From: Moniliella sp. 'wahieum'
Lineage: Eukaryota > Basidiomycota > Moniliellomycetes > Moniliellales > Moniliellaceae
Reading direction: 5' to 3'
DNA length: 64,000 bases
Assembly: GCA_003971905.1 (NCBI GenBank)
Contig: RSEE01000105.1
Span: forward strand, 124,001 to 188,000
The position numbers and the translations under genes are program-made. This document shows positions 42,507 through 56,971 of the stretch, piece after piece. Numbering within the stretch: position 1 is the stretch's first letter; the number at the start of each line of letters is the position of its first letter. The notes below the pieces were generated by a model. That model was not told where the DNA came from, did not search any database, and was given only the letters and a program-made list of their open reading frames with translations.

Positions 42507-45333
42507 ATGCCTCGTCTCGATCCTACTGCCGCCGATATTGTGATCGATGAACGGCTTCCTCCTTTGCCAGCGCTTCCGCGAGCGGGATCGACCACTGTGC
42601 CCAGCACGCTTGAACGTGCTGCTCCTACCGCCTCGCGTCGCTCTGGTCCCGAATGGCGCCGGCAGCCCGGCCCATCGTTTGTCAATGGTCCGGGAAATCT
42701 GACTTCGGGTCACATTCCCCAGTTCAATAAGGCCGGCGCGCCACCTGCGTCTTCGTACCCCCCAACATCACGTAGTGCTGGGGCAGGGTCCGCAGGTCTG
42801 CATCCCTACCTCCCTCCTTTATGCCTATGGACCAAGCCAAGCCAGCTCGGATGCCCTTGCGACAATCTACAATGGGGGCACCGCTGCATCCAAGCATGTC
42901 TCCTGATACGCCCAAGTTTGGTGCGTTTGCCTCGCATCGGACTGGCGGGGCGTATGCGCCGTCGTCTTCCCCCGACGATCCAAGTCGGCGCGGCGAGAAT
43001 GGAATGAGCTTTGCTCCTCTGCGCTCGCACTCTGGTTCGGCAGCCGCTTCGGGTTCGGAATTCTCTTCCCTTCATTCGGCCCCTTTTCCCATCCCGGCCT
43101 TGCCCCCGCCCCCGCCTCAAATCCAGACGGGGAGCGTGGGAATGCTGAGCTTGCACGACGAACGTATTTTGGCACCGTTCCTAAAACCGCGGGCCAAGCG
43201 GCGCCGTGACCACGAAGCAGGGCATACTTCTACTTCTACCAAATCCCGCCCGTCCGTCGACCACACTGATTCCCTCGGTGGCTCGCCCGAGGGCGACGGG
43301 GATGTGAAACCACACCTCGAAAGTGAGGATACTACGAAACCTGCTCTTTCCTCGGAATCGCCAGATGTGCCCACGGCGGAGAACACACTACCCGACTCGT
43401 CGGCTACCAAGCGCAAACGTCCCCCCCCCGCGGTCCAGCGAACGTCCTGGCCCCGTCATGATCGATGGCAAAAAACGATACCCCTGTGGCTCGTGTACAC
43501 TTACGTTTAGCACCAGTGGTCATGCCGCCCGGCACAGTCGGATTCATCGTGGTACGTTACATGTCCCTGTGCGCGCTTGGTTGGTTTTTTTTTTCACGTT
43601 GGGCCTCTGTCCTCGTGGCGGATCGATCCAATTTACCGCTCTAGCCATCGGGATGCGATTGGCTGGCTGCTGACCATTGTGCTTTGCGTCGTACTTTGCG
43701 TCGTGCTTTTCGTTCTCTGGACCTGCTAGGTTCGCGGCCGTACGTGTGCACTTTTCCCGGCTGCGGCAACCGTTTTTCGCGCCAAGACAATAGCTTGCAG
43801 CACTACAAGACGCATGTGAGCGCGTCGCGCAATTCACGCGACAATGAGCTAGGGTACTTGCTCAAGTCGGCCGCGGAGATCGCGCAGGAGGACCGGTACA
43901 TTGCGTTGGGCAAGAAAGCCTTGTTGGACGGTACGGCGATTGCGGTGATGCACGACGTGTTTGACAGCAAGGGTCGGCGGACGGGGGAGAAACTAGTGCG
44001 GTCCGTAGGCGCCGACTTGTCCACCGCTTGCCTCGGTCTAAGAATGACCCTACGCCACCGGCGCATGTACTGCAAACGGTGGAACAGCAGGCGGCCAGTG
44101 CGAATCAACAAGGTCCACACTCGGTAGGCGCAACCGCTCTCGAGGCACAGGCACGCCAAGATTCTCCTCTGCTTCTGCTTCTGCTTCTTTCCGCCCCGGT
44201 GCGATGGCCGACCCCATGGCTCCCATGTCCGACTCGACCCGGCTCGGCGCGGCTTTGGGACCGACGATGGCCGCGGGCGGATTGTAGGTGCACCAGTGAC
44301 TTCGTCCATTGGTGATCCGAGCGGCGGAGGAGGGGGCGGTGGTCTGCCCCCACGCACCGTGCCTACTCCATGTCGACGGCAGGTCCAGGCCCAGGGCCGG
44401 GCACGACCGCCAGCGCGGGCTATGGCGCCATGCCTTCCAATCCCGTTTCCGTGTTTGCCGACCCTTCGCTCGGCCCCGTTTCCACGGCGACGAGTGGGAC
44501 AGCGTCGGGTGCTGATGGTGTGCCGGCCCAGTTTGGCCCTTCGACCCCGACCGTGTTCCCTCGTGCGAGCACGAGCACGAGCACGTCGAGTAGCAGTGTG
44601 ACGGGCCGTGTGATGCCGGTCGGCATGGCGGCTGTCTCGCCTACCAATATGGGTGGCTACGGCCCGTCTGCCTCTACCTCTACCTCGCACCTCGCACGCG
44701 CGCTCCTCAGCGTCCTACCCCCCTCGTGGGCACACAGATATGGGCACCACAGTCTCCAGCCACTCGCCTACGACCGCATCGGAGATGACTGTCATGTCCC
44801 GCCCGGGCCCAGGGGGCACCAGCACCAGCACCAGTACCGGCACTACCTTTGGCCCGAGCATGTCGTCTGCCCCGCCCACCACATCTACATCCACATCCAC
44901 CACCCTGCTCCCGCCTTCGCCGATGATCAACCCGGGTGCATCTATGTACGTGTCGGGCCCGTCGGGCGCAGTAGGTGCGCAAGGGCTCGAGTATGGTTCG
45001 TGGGACGCGCGCACACGCACCCAGTTCAGCACAGGTATTATCCTTCGTACGCACAAGCACAAGCCAAGCACAAGCACAGGCACAAGCACAGGCACAGGCA
45101 CAGACACAGACACAGACACAAGCGCCAGGACAAGCGCCGGGGCAAGCTACGTGGCGCGCGCCCGGACCAGGACCGAACCAGGCTATGGCCTACCACGCTT
45201 CGGGCTACGCTCCGTCCGGCGGGTCTTACTACCAAGCGTCGCCTTCGTACGCCATGACGTCGGCGCCAGGTGCGGGTGCACCGGCGCAGCCTGCTCCAGC
45301 CTGGCGCCTGCGCAACGAAGCGCGTACAATTAA
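42507..45333 (+). CDS. C2H2 zinc-finger transcription factor, NRG1-type
   Basis: Nuclear DNA-binding factor. Two C2H2 fingers sit in the middle: YPCGSCTLTFSTSGHAARHS, then RIHRGSRPY, then CTFPGCGNRFSRQDNSLQHY and KTH. The FSTSGH...RH.RIH...C..PGC..RFSRQDN..QHY.TH pattern matches yeast Nrg1/Nrg2 repressors. The fingers are separated by an intron at 43552-43729 (GTACGTTA...CTAG, 178 nt). The start at 42507 (MPRLDPTAADIVIDERLPPL) opens a long disordered N-terminus with a basic patch RAKRRR near 43190. The C-terminal part is Ser/Thr/Gly-rich, with a Gln-Ala repeat. Several frame changes (about 42810, 43450, 44010, 44330, 44700, 45050) connect stretches of matching composition. The end at about 45333 is approximate. 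Confidence 0.75.
45050..45132 (+). repeat. Hexanucleotide CAAGCA/CACAGG repeat
   Basis: Tandem six-base units in the C-terminal part of the C2H2 gene. In one frame it encodes QAQAQA then QTQTQT, in another STSTGTGT. The repeat obscures which frame is used. Confidence 0.85.
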
Positions 45334-45869
45334 TGAGCCGTTGAGTATCTTATCGGTCACGGTACATGGTACATGTACAGGGTACTACTACTACTATACT
45401 TTGCCTGCAGTGCGCCTTGGGGTACCTTAGTTCGCCGTTTGGGCCCTGTAGGTTGTGCCCTGTAGCGTTGTGCCCTGGTGGCGCTTGGTTCTTGGCTTCT
45501 TGGCTCTTGGCTGCTGTTTGCCTAGACTCCGACTCTCTCGAGAGGTGCAGTGCAGTGCAGTGGGTGGCACGTTTCATCTCTTTTTCACGACGGATACGTT
45601 TCCTCTGTTCTTCAAGTACGAGCGATCCTTGGCTCTTTCCTGTACCACCCCCGTCGCCGCTTCCTCTTAGTAGGCGCCACAGTTCTTTTTCTCCTTCGTT
45701 CCTCGTTCCTCGTTCCTTGGCCCTCGGCCGTCATTGTTCGTTGTTCATTCTTCGCCACCGACTATATCCATGAGGCGAGGCCCGCAAGGCCCAGGCTACC
45801 TTCCGTTGCTTCCCGTTGCTCATGATGCCCTGCTTCGATGTGCGTTTTCTCTCTCCCTCTCTCTTTCCC

Positions 45870-45915
45870 TCTTTCTTTCTTTCTTTCTTTCTTCTTTCTT
45901 TCTTTCTTTCTTTCC
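45870..45915. repeat. (CTTT)n microsatellite
   Basis: About eleven CTTT units with one 3-base interruption. Confidence 0.9.
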
Positions 45916-46806
45916 CCCCTCGCCATCGCCCCTAATCGCCCTAATCGCCCCCAACCGCCCACCACCTATCCGTGTTCTTGTTGGTTCCGACACACACTTG
46001 ACGATGCCTTGCTGCCAATGCCCCCCCCCCCCCATCCGACCGCTTTCCCCGCCCCATTCCTCTCTCCTGCGCTGATGGGGTAGCTCCTCGGACGCCTCGA
46101 TGAATCCCATTTGCGTTTTAGGTCTTTGGGGTCCCTATTGTCCCTTTGGCTTTTTTGTGGTTTTTGGTCCATTTGGTCCATTTGGTCCATTTGGACCTTT
46201 CACCCGCGCTCTTACCTTCCCTGCCCTTCCCTGCCCTTGCCACACTGGTGCCATTCCATCCGCTCTCTGCCCCCGCTTGATACATGTTACGCACGTTCCG
46301 CCGCGGTCGCAGTACCCAGCCAGCCGGTCGCTCTGGCTTCGATGGTCCCCAATGCCGGTCCCCGTTGCCGGTCCCCAATTCCGGTCCTCATTGCCGGTCA
46401 CCGCCAATGTCGGTCATCCCTTGCTTTTTTTGGATGCCCTCTCTACTATCTGCTCCCTCGCCCTCACGGCGAAGGTCCCGCGGTCCCGTTCTCTCTATTC
46501 TTTGTGTTCCCTTTGCCTTTATCTTTTCTTTTCTTTTCTTTTCTTTTTTCCTTTTCTCCTTTTCCTTCCGCTTTTCTTTTCTTTTTCTTGTGCCTATGTC
46601 TTTGTCATTGCCTTTGCCTCTTCCTTTCCCTCTCCGCCTCTGTTGCCAGGATCGATCTCTTGGGCGGATGGGCAATGCGGATTGCTCGCCTATGCTAGTT
46701 GGGAGTTGGGAGGGTGCGGTAGGATGTGGATAGTGCGCTGAGCCCGGGCCGAGGGCTGGGACAGCAGGGGAAACGTATCGCACGTCCGGTCGCGCTCAGG
46801 CTCAAT

Positions 46807-46858
46807 CCGGAGAAGGAGGAGAAGAAGGAGAAGGAGAAGGAGAAGGAGAAGGAGAAGA
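46807..46858. repeat. (GGAGAA)n purine microsatellite
   Basis: About eight GGAGAA-type units. Confidence 0.85.
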
Positions 46859-47970
46859 GGTTGAGGAGGATCCATAGTAGGCACATAGGGAATGTGTGGA
46901 TTAGCAGTCGTCAGCAATATGTCATCCTGTGGTCTCATGAACATTCCCAACCAAAAGTATGCCAGCGTCCCCTCCCCCCCGTGCCGCATTGGATTGTGCA
47001 ACGCGCATCAACACCTGTAACCAGTTGCATACCAGCCTGGAACCGCGCCCCGTGGGCGTGACGCAGAAGCGGAGGGAAGTGGGGAGTACATTAATCCTTG
47101 CCCAGGCTGGCGTCCTACCTCGCATTGAGGATGCCCCCACGATGAAGGTCGTGATGCATACTATTAGTAGTCATGATGATCGATGACTGAACCGAGGCCA
47201 TCCCAGGACACACCCGAGACCAGTAGACCGGACTGGCCTCATCGACCCACAAGGGGGACGCTCTTCCTCTACCGAGAGCAGGATCACCGTCTCCCACCAG
47301 CGTGGTACTGGTCCGAGTCGCCGGGGCAAACTAAGGCGCCCAACCCGGTTGCTACCGCGGTCCATCCTGCTACGTCACGGACGGCAGCGAGTGGGGGGCG
47401 GCAACCGGTCTACGCAGGGGCGGCTGCAACCTGAGCTAGGGAACAGCAGGAGGGGGGGGGGGGTCGAACTTTCATCTTGTATCGCAACACAATCCTAGTG
47501 CCGTCCCAGTGCACCGAGACGCTATCAGTGGTATGTCCTGGCCGTGGCCTGCTCTCTGGGTGGCACTACAATCTGGGAGTCCATGTTGGTCCGCATTCCC
47601 CACTGCGGGCGGATGTACGATGTACAGCGGGGCGTAGTGCTGAGACGGGATGCACCGTAGGGTGGGGGCAGGCGACGCGCCCAGTGACTGACCAAGTCGA
47701 GCTCAGTGCCCCTCGTACTTCTCACAAGCCCCAAAGGCACGACAAAGCCAGGGTAGGTACGTCCCCGTTCCCGTGGGCAGCACCTCACGAATACAACTGG
47801 GGGGTGCGGAGAAGATGCATTCCTGTCTTTCCTGCTCCGGAGGCAAGTCAATCGATTGTCGTTTCCGTATACGGGGCGAGGAAGGGCAACGGGGATGGGA
47901 TGCGGAGAAAAGACGTGCATCAGGCCCCAGGGTGGCCTGTGCTTGCCAAGAAAAGGCATCGTATCATTCA

Positions 47971-49107
<1,137 letters not shown>

Positions 49108-50415
49108 TCAGACGCCGGAGGGAGTGGCAAGTCCATAGCCGAGCGCAAGGCTTGACACCAAGCCTTCGAGCAAATGGATCTGCTGGTCAGCCTGGTGTAA
49201 GTACTCTTGGCGAGAGTAAATGTCCAGAGCAAGGTCTCGTTGCATTCCCAGCGGGGCCATCCGCACCGACTCGAGCTCTAAAGTAGTGGGCCCCTGTTCC
49301 TGTTCTTCCTGTGGTGATCCCTGTTCTCGTTCTGGCTCCTGCATGACTTCAACGCCCCCAAGGGGCCCATGACGCTTCCCAGTCGACGGGTTGTGTATTG
49401 GCTCCTTCTCATTCCCTGCAGTCATGTTGAACGAGGCGTCCGTCAGAGGGGGCGATGAGAATGACTGATGCGTAGGAGCAGTCCCAGCCGTACCGCAGTC
49501 CTCCTGACGCGATGTGGGAGTGTCTGTCGTCTTGAGAAAAGAAGGATGGGGATGAGATTGAAGTTGAAGCAACAAGCTGACCTCAGATTCATCTGCGTCC
49601 GTGTCGTAGGACTGCGGAACGGGGAGGCGGAGGCCCTCAAATCTAGAAGGGGAGCTACGTTCGTGGACGCGAAACAAGGAGGAGGAAGCTGAATTTGAAT
49701 GAGCCCTATCGGACCCAATGGGGGGTAAGTTCTTGTGGAGAGTAAAGGACCGAGCTTGGAGGGAACGATGGAGCGGCTCAGCAGGAGTGGCGGAACCCAA
49801 GGACAAGCGAGGATGTTGGTGACCCTCGGCCTTGCCCAAGCGCGCAGCAGCCGCTTGCTCCACGATCGATTGCCAATCATCAGCGCCATACGCTTCCGCC
49901 AATGCGTACCCCCCGTCGTCCAAAGCCGTTTGCAACAACCCAATTTCGATCATTAGGCGCTCGTTGTCTTTTTGCGTGGCAGTCAAGATGCGCTCTTGGT
50001 TGCAAAACTCGTCCTCGGCCACATCCAGTGCTTCTTGGTTGCGACGTTGCTCTTCTTGCAACAACAAGAGATGCATACGCTCGGTTTCCTGTTGTTCGAT
50101 CTGAAATGCTTGCTCCCTAGCTTGGACCAGCTAGGCAAAGGGGAGAGTGTTAGTCTCACACTGCATGCCCCGAGAATCCTCAAGCGACAACGTTACCTGT
50201 AGGGCTTTCTTGTAGTCGTTGGTATGCGCATGTTTCTGATCTTTGAGGGCTCGGATGAGGCGCCGAACGAGGTCCGAGTCCGTCTTTCTTTCCACCTCCA
50301 ACTCTTCCCACCACGACGGCCGGTCGAGGTCGTGCAGTGTGTCGAGTGCAGATGGAAGAGGAGAGGCAAGCAGGCTATTGCTGCGCCCTCGCCCACGGCG
50401 TAGAGCCGTACCCAT
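49108..50415 (-). CDS. Uncharacterised coiled-coil protein, two exons, intact
   Basis: Exon 1 from the ATG at 50415 (MGTALRRGRGRSNSLL) encodes PSWWEELEVERKTDSDLVRR and KDQKHAHTNDYKKALQ. The intron 50131-50196 (GTAACG...CTAG, 66 nt) leads to LVQAREQAFQIEQQETERMH and LLLLQEEQRRNQEALDVAED, a strongly predicted coiled coil of about 110 residues. The remaining 230 residues are Ser/Pro/Glu-rich and probably disordered, ending in a short helix-like EYLHQADQQIHLLEGLVSSL before the stop at 49108. The frame is open upstream to 50727, so the start could lie further 5'. No family recognised. It has no frame break, unlike many neighbours. Confidence 0.65.
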
Positions 50416-51971
50416 CACGGCGCCTGCCCCGCCCAGGGCAGGCTTGGGTGGTGAGGGAAGAAGATACGGGGCTTGATGGGACTGGCGAGGCTGCGCTTGG
50501 AACGAGGGACAGCCGTGAAGAGCACGGCGGAGCGCCGATGCATGCGGGACCGGATGGCACGGGCAGGTGTTGCGGGTGCGCGCGAGCGGGACGTGCTGGC
50601 GGGTTGTGCTGGAGTCATAGTGGCGGGGAGGGGTGTCAGCGGAGAGTGGGGAGGTGGTGGGACGGGGCCAGGGGCCAGAGGTCAGGGGCCAGGGGCGAGC
50701 GACGGACAAGCGAGGACTTCCAATCATTAGTCAAACCACTCGGACACGCGTGTTCAACGCAACGTTGGGCGCTGGTCTTGGGCCGCGTGGGCTGCGCTAA
50801 GGCGCACGTGACCCAAGCGAATATCCTAGCTGGTTGCCATCGTCTCTTCCTATAGGGCTACGGGCACTGCGCTTCGCCTACAGATTCGCTTCATGTATCG
50901 CGCATCTCCTGTTCCATGTCCAGCCCTGCTCCTCTACCGGCCCCCTAATACAGCTCACAAAGCAGATGATGGTGCCCCGTCAGAAGCTCCTCGATGGGTA
51001 CATGATGGCGTGCTGCTTGGCCCCCGAGGGCGGAGGGGGCTATTGGAACCTGAGCATTGGTGCAAACAAGCACCTGTCGTCGTGATGGAAGGGCCGAAAC
51101 GGTGAGGACTGTCGAGCGATGGGGTGGCTCGCCCAGGGTAAGGCCAGTGGCGGGGGCGATGAGCATGTGGGTAGACACATGATGGGATCATTTAGGAAGC
51201 AGCGTTATCGTTAATAGTATGTTCCAACGACATATTAGAGGTACAGGTGATGGGGCTGTGGTTGAGCGCTCGGCTGAGCAGTTTATCGAGAGACCGAATG
51301 TGAAGAGATGCGTGAACATTTAATAGGATGAACGTCTTTACGAGTGATTCTCTCCTGCGTAGACGGACTGTACCTCTCCCAAGGGAAGTTACCCCGGGGA
51401 TGCACACACCGTAATGAGGTAGTGGAGGAAAACGTGTGCTGTGGTATTCCACAGAGACTGCACTATCGTCGTCGTTTTGGATTGACTGCAAGTACACTAT
51501 GCACACCAGTGGCCTCTCCCTCTGTTTGGTGCTTGTGGGCTCTGTTCTCTGCTTGCTCTGCCTCGCTGGCGCCGAACGTCCAGACAGGCCGCAGGCAATC
51601 GCTTGAGGACGAGCGTATTTAGTGTGGCGGTGGCGATCGCTTAGGGGCCACGCTCACTAAGGTTGTTGCAAAAAGCAATCATGGACCCCGTGTCGTCCGC
51701 TCCGACACAGGAGTGCACTGCACCGACACCTGACAGCGCATCAGAATGGTGGCATCGGCCTTTTGGTCGCCGGTGGCCAGCTCAGCCAGGGCTCAGCCGA
51801 AGCCCGCACTGCTTCATGACACATGTCGTGCCCCAGTCTCATGTGGCATGCGACATGTGACATGGGATGCATGATGTGGCATGTCACCATGTCACCTGCC
51901 ACGTGGATCCTAGATCTCGTGCTACGTTGTGCTACCCCCTCGATGTGGCTATGCCGATCCAAATATGCTTG

Positions 51972-51992
51972 AAGCTTGAAGCTTGACGCGTG
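51972..51992 (+). repeat. In-phase AAGCTTG to ACGCGTG heptads
   Basis: Two AAGCTTG units followed without phase break by ACGCGTG, then ACGG. Confidence 0.9.
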
Positions 51993-54201
51993 ACGGACAG
52001 CCATCCTGCGCATCCTGGGCGTCCGGGGGCGTTGGATGTTGTGACATTTGGCACTTGACAAGCACGGCATGTGGCTCTCGTGTTGTCCAGGTTTGTTCCT
52101 GCTGGTCCCTGCTGGTCCCTGTTGCACCCGGCCGCTAAGCGCACGGTTGCCCGGGTACCCCTCCTTGGCGCACAGCCCCAGGGAGTCCCAGCGCTTGCCA
52201 GAAGCGCCAACAGGTAACCTGGCTAACAAAAACGTCCCTCCGAGCTTCCCCATGTCTTCGGCATACCATGGGAATATCAACTGACACAGTGCCGACAGCT
52301 TGGTCGGATGCATGATGCATGATGGATCTGATATCGGCGTGCATCGAGTACCGAGTATCCGAGCATCGAGCAGCATTGGCATTGGGCGGTGATGTGACTG
52401 GTGACTCAATCACCAATGATTAATGACGCGGACGAGCGTGTGATATTATCTCCTGGCTACCCTGCGAGGAGGGAAGCACGTTGCAGCGGGCGAGGAAAAG
52501 TGAGTGACATGCATGTGACATGTGACATGTGAATGTGATCAGTTCGATGGGTGGCATTATTTGCATGAATTGCATTATTCGTAACGCGCAACGTGCACCG
52601 CGGGATTGTCGGGATTAATGATTGCACGTTTCACCCAACCGGCAAGGGTTTCGAATGCCATGTTTTGAGAATGCAATGGCAGCTTGCAGCACGCAGTGCT
52701 CTTATTGGGCGGTGCAATGCATCCGTGCCGTAGAACGGTTAGCGTTACTATGTTTACAGTTACTAGTGTTACCTTTTAAACGTTCCTAGATACTAATGGT
52801 ATTTTTACGCTTTCACGCAAACAAACACCTTTCAGATGTGCCGATGAGATCGATAAGCCTGAGGACTCTTAGATCTTATCGATTCACGCGCCCCAAACTA
52901 CAGCAACAACCCATTTATTATCTCTTTGTGGCACAATAACTTTGGTCTTTTGTTTGCGCGGCAGCAGCCGTTCTATCAATGCAACCCGCGTAGTACAAGT
53001 GACTTTCGGTGTCCATGTCATATAGTGCATGGCGCATTATTCAGCAAGACCAAAACATCCCAGAAGAGAGGCCATCTTCTGGCAGCTACACGAGAGAAGC
53101 CCCAACCGATCCTAAAAGTTCGTACCCTATACCTTCCCGGTGCCTGTTGCCCTTCCCAGGAGAGGGAGGGCTAGCTCCATCCACTATTGACTACACCGTT
53201 GAGATATTAGATCAGAGCGAACTGTGTTGAGAGAGAGTCATATATCGTCGGTGACGCGGTGACGTTTTGCGAAAAAAAGGATTGATGAGTCGATCGATTG
53301 ATGGATGGCATTCACTTTTTGCGATTGTAATAGACCGCACATGAGATGTGTGGATGCCACACACCTGTGTAGTCCGGGTGGGCAAAACAAAGATATCTAT
53401 ATGTATCGCACGGCAGGAAAGCTCTGATTGACACGTTGAACGTTGACGCGTTGACGTATCGCCGGTCCGGCGAGGACGTATTTGAGACACAAAACAGAGC
53501 TGCCAACGCTCAAAGGTGCGTCGAGGAGAGACCATTGCATGACCTCCCCGACCACTGCAGGAACATTAGGACAGTGTTCCTGATCGATGGTCGCTGCTCC
53601 ACAGGCTCCGCATATGTTTCAGCTGTAGAACACGCACTTAATCTGGGTACTCGAGGCTCAGATCTCAGACTTGAATGATCTGACTTGTAGATGACAGTTA
53701 AATGCATTACACACACATGCGCTCCAGTGGAGGCTAGGGAATAGTCTTGTCCTCTTCATCAGGAGGGAACATCGGAAGGTATATGAACCGACACGAGGGG
53801 AACCGGGCTTGAGCTATCGGCCACACACTTGAGGCACCTTGGCCTGTATATGGACCTCTGCCTCTGTAGATCCACAGGCTCTTATCGTACCCCCTCTTCG
53901 GAACGGAGTCCTGAGTTCAGTACTGAGGGTTCTAACTGAGAACTGATGACTGATGTACAACTGCCTGAGGCCTCAGCCTGAGGTATAATCGATAATCGGT
54001 AAATGTTTCCTGAAAAATGCACACCTGAGTTCTGAGATGGCGCTTCCACTTGCGAGGCAGTTCATGCATCATGCTTCATGGGACTGCGACAATGCCCAGA
54101 TCGATCATCGATCATCGGTCATTCTTTGACATCTGTCAGTGATGCATGATGCATGATGCGTTTCGAACTGCAGCTGTCGCACGTCGAATGTCACAGGTCA
54201 C

Positions 54202-54236
54202 ATGCATCACGCGTCATTCATCATGCATCATGCATG
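54202..54236 (+). repeat. Five in-phase heptads, mainly C spacer
   Basis: ATGCATC, ACGCGTC, ATTCATC, ATGCATC, ATGCATG in uninterrupted 7-bp phase. The core switches between ATGCAT and ACGCGT. Confidence 0.9.
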
Positions 54237-55060
54237 TCAGTGTACTCAGCGTCAGCGTCAGCGGGGGCCCGGCACTGTACACGTCCAAATGGCACACATG
54301 CTGAACAGGCAAATGCTTGTGACATGGATCACGCAGCATGCTGATCGATGCATGACCGGTGATTTCCCGATGCATGACGGCGCTGCAAACAACCATGTCT
54401 CACACCAACAAACATGCCGGCGCCACACGCCACCCCTTAGCCACCGGTCACTCACGCGGAACCATGAGCCTTTCAGCCCAACGTTCAACACCAGAGCTGA
54501 GCTGAGGTGGCCGGTGGACGTACCGCGTAATAACATTGTGCTGAATTTGGAATTTGCACGCGCCAGAGCGGACAGCGTGGGCTCCCCTTTGGTCTACCCG
54601 GCTGTGCCCTCCGTCCAGTGCCCACTATCACTAGTCCCTGGAGGGCTGGAGTGCATGTGGACTGCGTACCGAACGCATCAATTTGCAAGGACGGCGCTAA
54701 TCGCTAATCACTTGGTAGTCACTACTCAGTCGCCATTATTCCTGGGGTACCAGCCATTGGTACATAAGTGTTTTTGGTTACGAATAGCAAGGAACATATG
54801 AACGTTGAACCGGTCAACCTGCCAGCAAACGTCAAACACCAGTACTCGCATCAGTGCATCAGCGTCGTGACATGTCACATGTCACACGCCACGCGCGTCA
54901 CCTATCTCATTTCCAAGCGCAGGTGGGCAGTGCTGTGCAACCCTTCGAGTCCGACCCGCGCCTGGCAGTTCAAGTTGAACGTTGAACGCTGACCGGTGAT
55001 GGGTTGAATTGACGTTTAACGCTAACGTGTAACGTGTAACGCTTACCGGGTACCATTATA

Positions 55061-55122
55061 CCATTGCCATTGCCATTGCCATTGCCATTGCCATTGCCAT
55101 TGCCATTGCCATTGCCATTGCC
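55061..55122. repeat. (CCATTG)n microsatellite
   Basis: About ten perfect six-base units. The 6-bp period distinguishes it from the 7-bp arrays around it. Confidence 0.95.
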
Positions 55123-56943
55123 AATTCCAATCGCATTCACATGCGTTGTGAAAGAAAAGCCCAGGGCGCAGAATTCGTGGCGTGAAACATGTACCAGCGC
55201 GTAACCGGGTAAAACCCGATCATCGATCATCGATAATCGACAACCCCCTTCTCTCCCCATTTTCCATGCGAGGCGCGGCCAATTACTTCGAGCTGCAAGC
55301 TACAAGCTCCAATATTCTAATAACACTCATGTGTGCGGTGCACGATGCTGTTGGCGGGGCGAGGGGGGGGGGGTCGCCGGTGGAGTATGTTGCCAGGCAG
55401 CAATGAATTGAATGGCTGCCCTTTTGAAGTACTGTACTATAGCCTCTCCACTTGTGATGGGTGACGACCTGTTAGATCTTAGATTAGCGCTTAGCCTGGC
55501 AGTCCTTCCTACCGCGTCTCCTTGATGACTATGATGTCTCCGATCGCCTCTCTTCTCGAGTACTTGACCGGTAACCGGTGACCCGCCTTGTCGCTCTTCG
55601 GCTCTAAGGTCGTTACCGCGTTACCGTCCAAAACGCTTTGTGTGTATCCGGATCCCGGTTCCCGTTTCCAAGCGTCGATCAACACACACTCTATGCTCGA
55701 GCCGGCCTCGAGGGGAGCGAGGCGCAGAAAAGGGCCCAGGGTGTTAGGCTCAAATTGTCAGATCTCATATCTCAGAAGATCTCACAGCCAGATTCTCATA
55801 TCTCAGATCTCAGACTTCTGCTGAGATATAGCGCCTACAAGGCTGAGGACCTATCGGGCTGCATTCCATACATACTGTCAGCGCGACAGCGCGTGTCGGA
55901 TCTCAGCGCTTCAGCGCACCGCCTCAGCCAACTTATATTACCGTCCCGCCACACAGTCGGTCCAACGTTCAACGTCATCAACGTTATTGATGATCGATTA
56001 TCATGCATCACGTATCAGCGTTTCACGTTGAACGACGTTGGGATCTGGGGCCAGAAAGCTCTGACTGAACTGAGCGTTTGCTGAGCAGCCCGAGCAGGGC
56101 TGGGCGCTCCGGCTCAGCACATCCAATATCCACCATGCGCAAGGAAGAGAATGCGAAATGCACCGCGCACTGCCAAGCTGGGACAGGAGCATGAAGCACA
56201 TCATGCGAGTTGTGACATGTGACAGGGTGCATGTGACATGTGACAGGGGGCTTGTTGACATTGACATATGCGACATGCGACTGACAGGATGGGACTCGCA
56301 TGGCGGGTGACGGTCACTGTGACATATGACGTGTGGCATAGATACCGAGTGCAGAATGCGGTATAGTCGGAAGAAAAGGTGGAAAGGGCTGGTAGGAAAA
56401 AAAGCGCTCTGCAAGCTGCAAGATTCATGGGTCGATCATCGATCATTCAACAAAAATGCATCTTTCGTGTGTGCGGCCGTTGGGACAGCGCCACCTCAGG
56501 CCTCTTAGATCTTAGATCTCTTAGATCTTACTCTCAGGCTGAGGATGCGCTGAGCGGCTGAGGAGCGCCGAGCTGGACCGAGATTGGATATTGATACGTC
56601 TCTGAGATCTGAGATCTGATGGCGTGTCACTGTGACATGTGACAGCGCGGGGGGACGGCGAGACGTGGAAGGATGCGGATGGCACATCTTCCCGTCACGC
56701 CCCAGCGCGTCAGTATTCAATATTCAATGCTTGTCCACGAGCAACGTGCAACGTGCATGTCACGTCAACGCGTCACCAGCCACACTAACGCACAGAATAA
56801 TGCCATCCACCGATCAGCCAGGATCATGCAGTACGTCAGTTCTTCGGTTCAGCGCTCAGCGACGCTCAGTGCATTCAGCACATTTAGTCCTCAGTTACTA
56901 GTTACTAGGGACTAGTCACTCGGTATGGAGTGGGTCAGCGTAG

Positions 56944-56971
56944 GACGTTCAACGTTCAACGTTCAAGCTTC
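56944..56971 (+). repeat. In-phase AACGTTC to AAGCTTC heptads
   Basis: GACGTTC, AACGTTC, AACGTTC, AAGCTTC: the core changes from AACGTT to AAGCTT with 7-bp phase and C spacer kept. Confidence 0.9.

Larger units (their letters stand above)
45334..47970. other. Intergenic, strongly pyrimidine-biased
   Basis: From about 45430 to 46660 the plus strand is mostly C and T, with (CTTT)n at 45870-45915, TTTTC iterations at 46521-46600 and poly-C at 46021-46033. A (AAGGAG)n purine repeat follows at 46807-46858. Open frames here are low-complexity translation of these tracts. 46900-47970 shows no recognisable gene. Confidence 0.5.
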
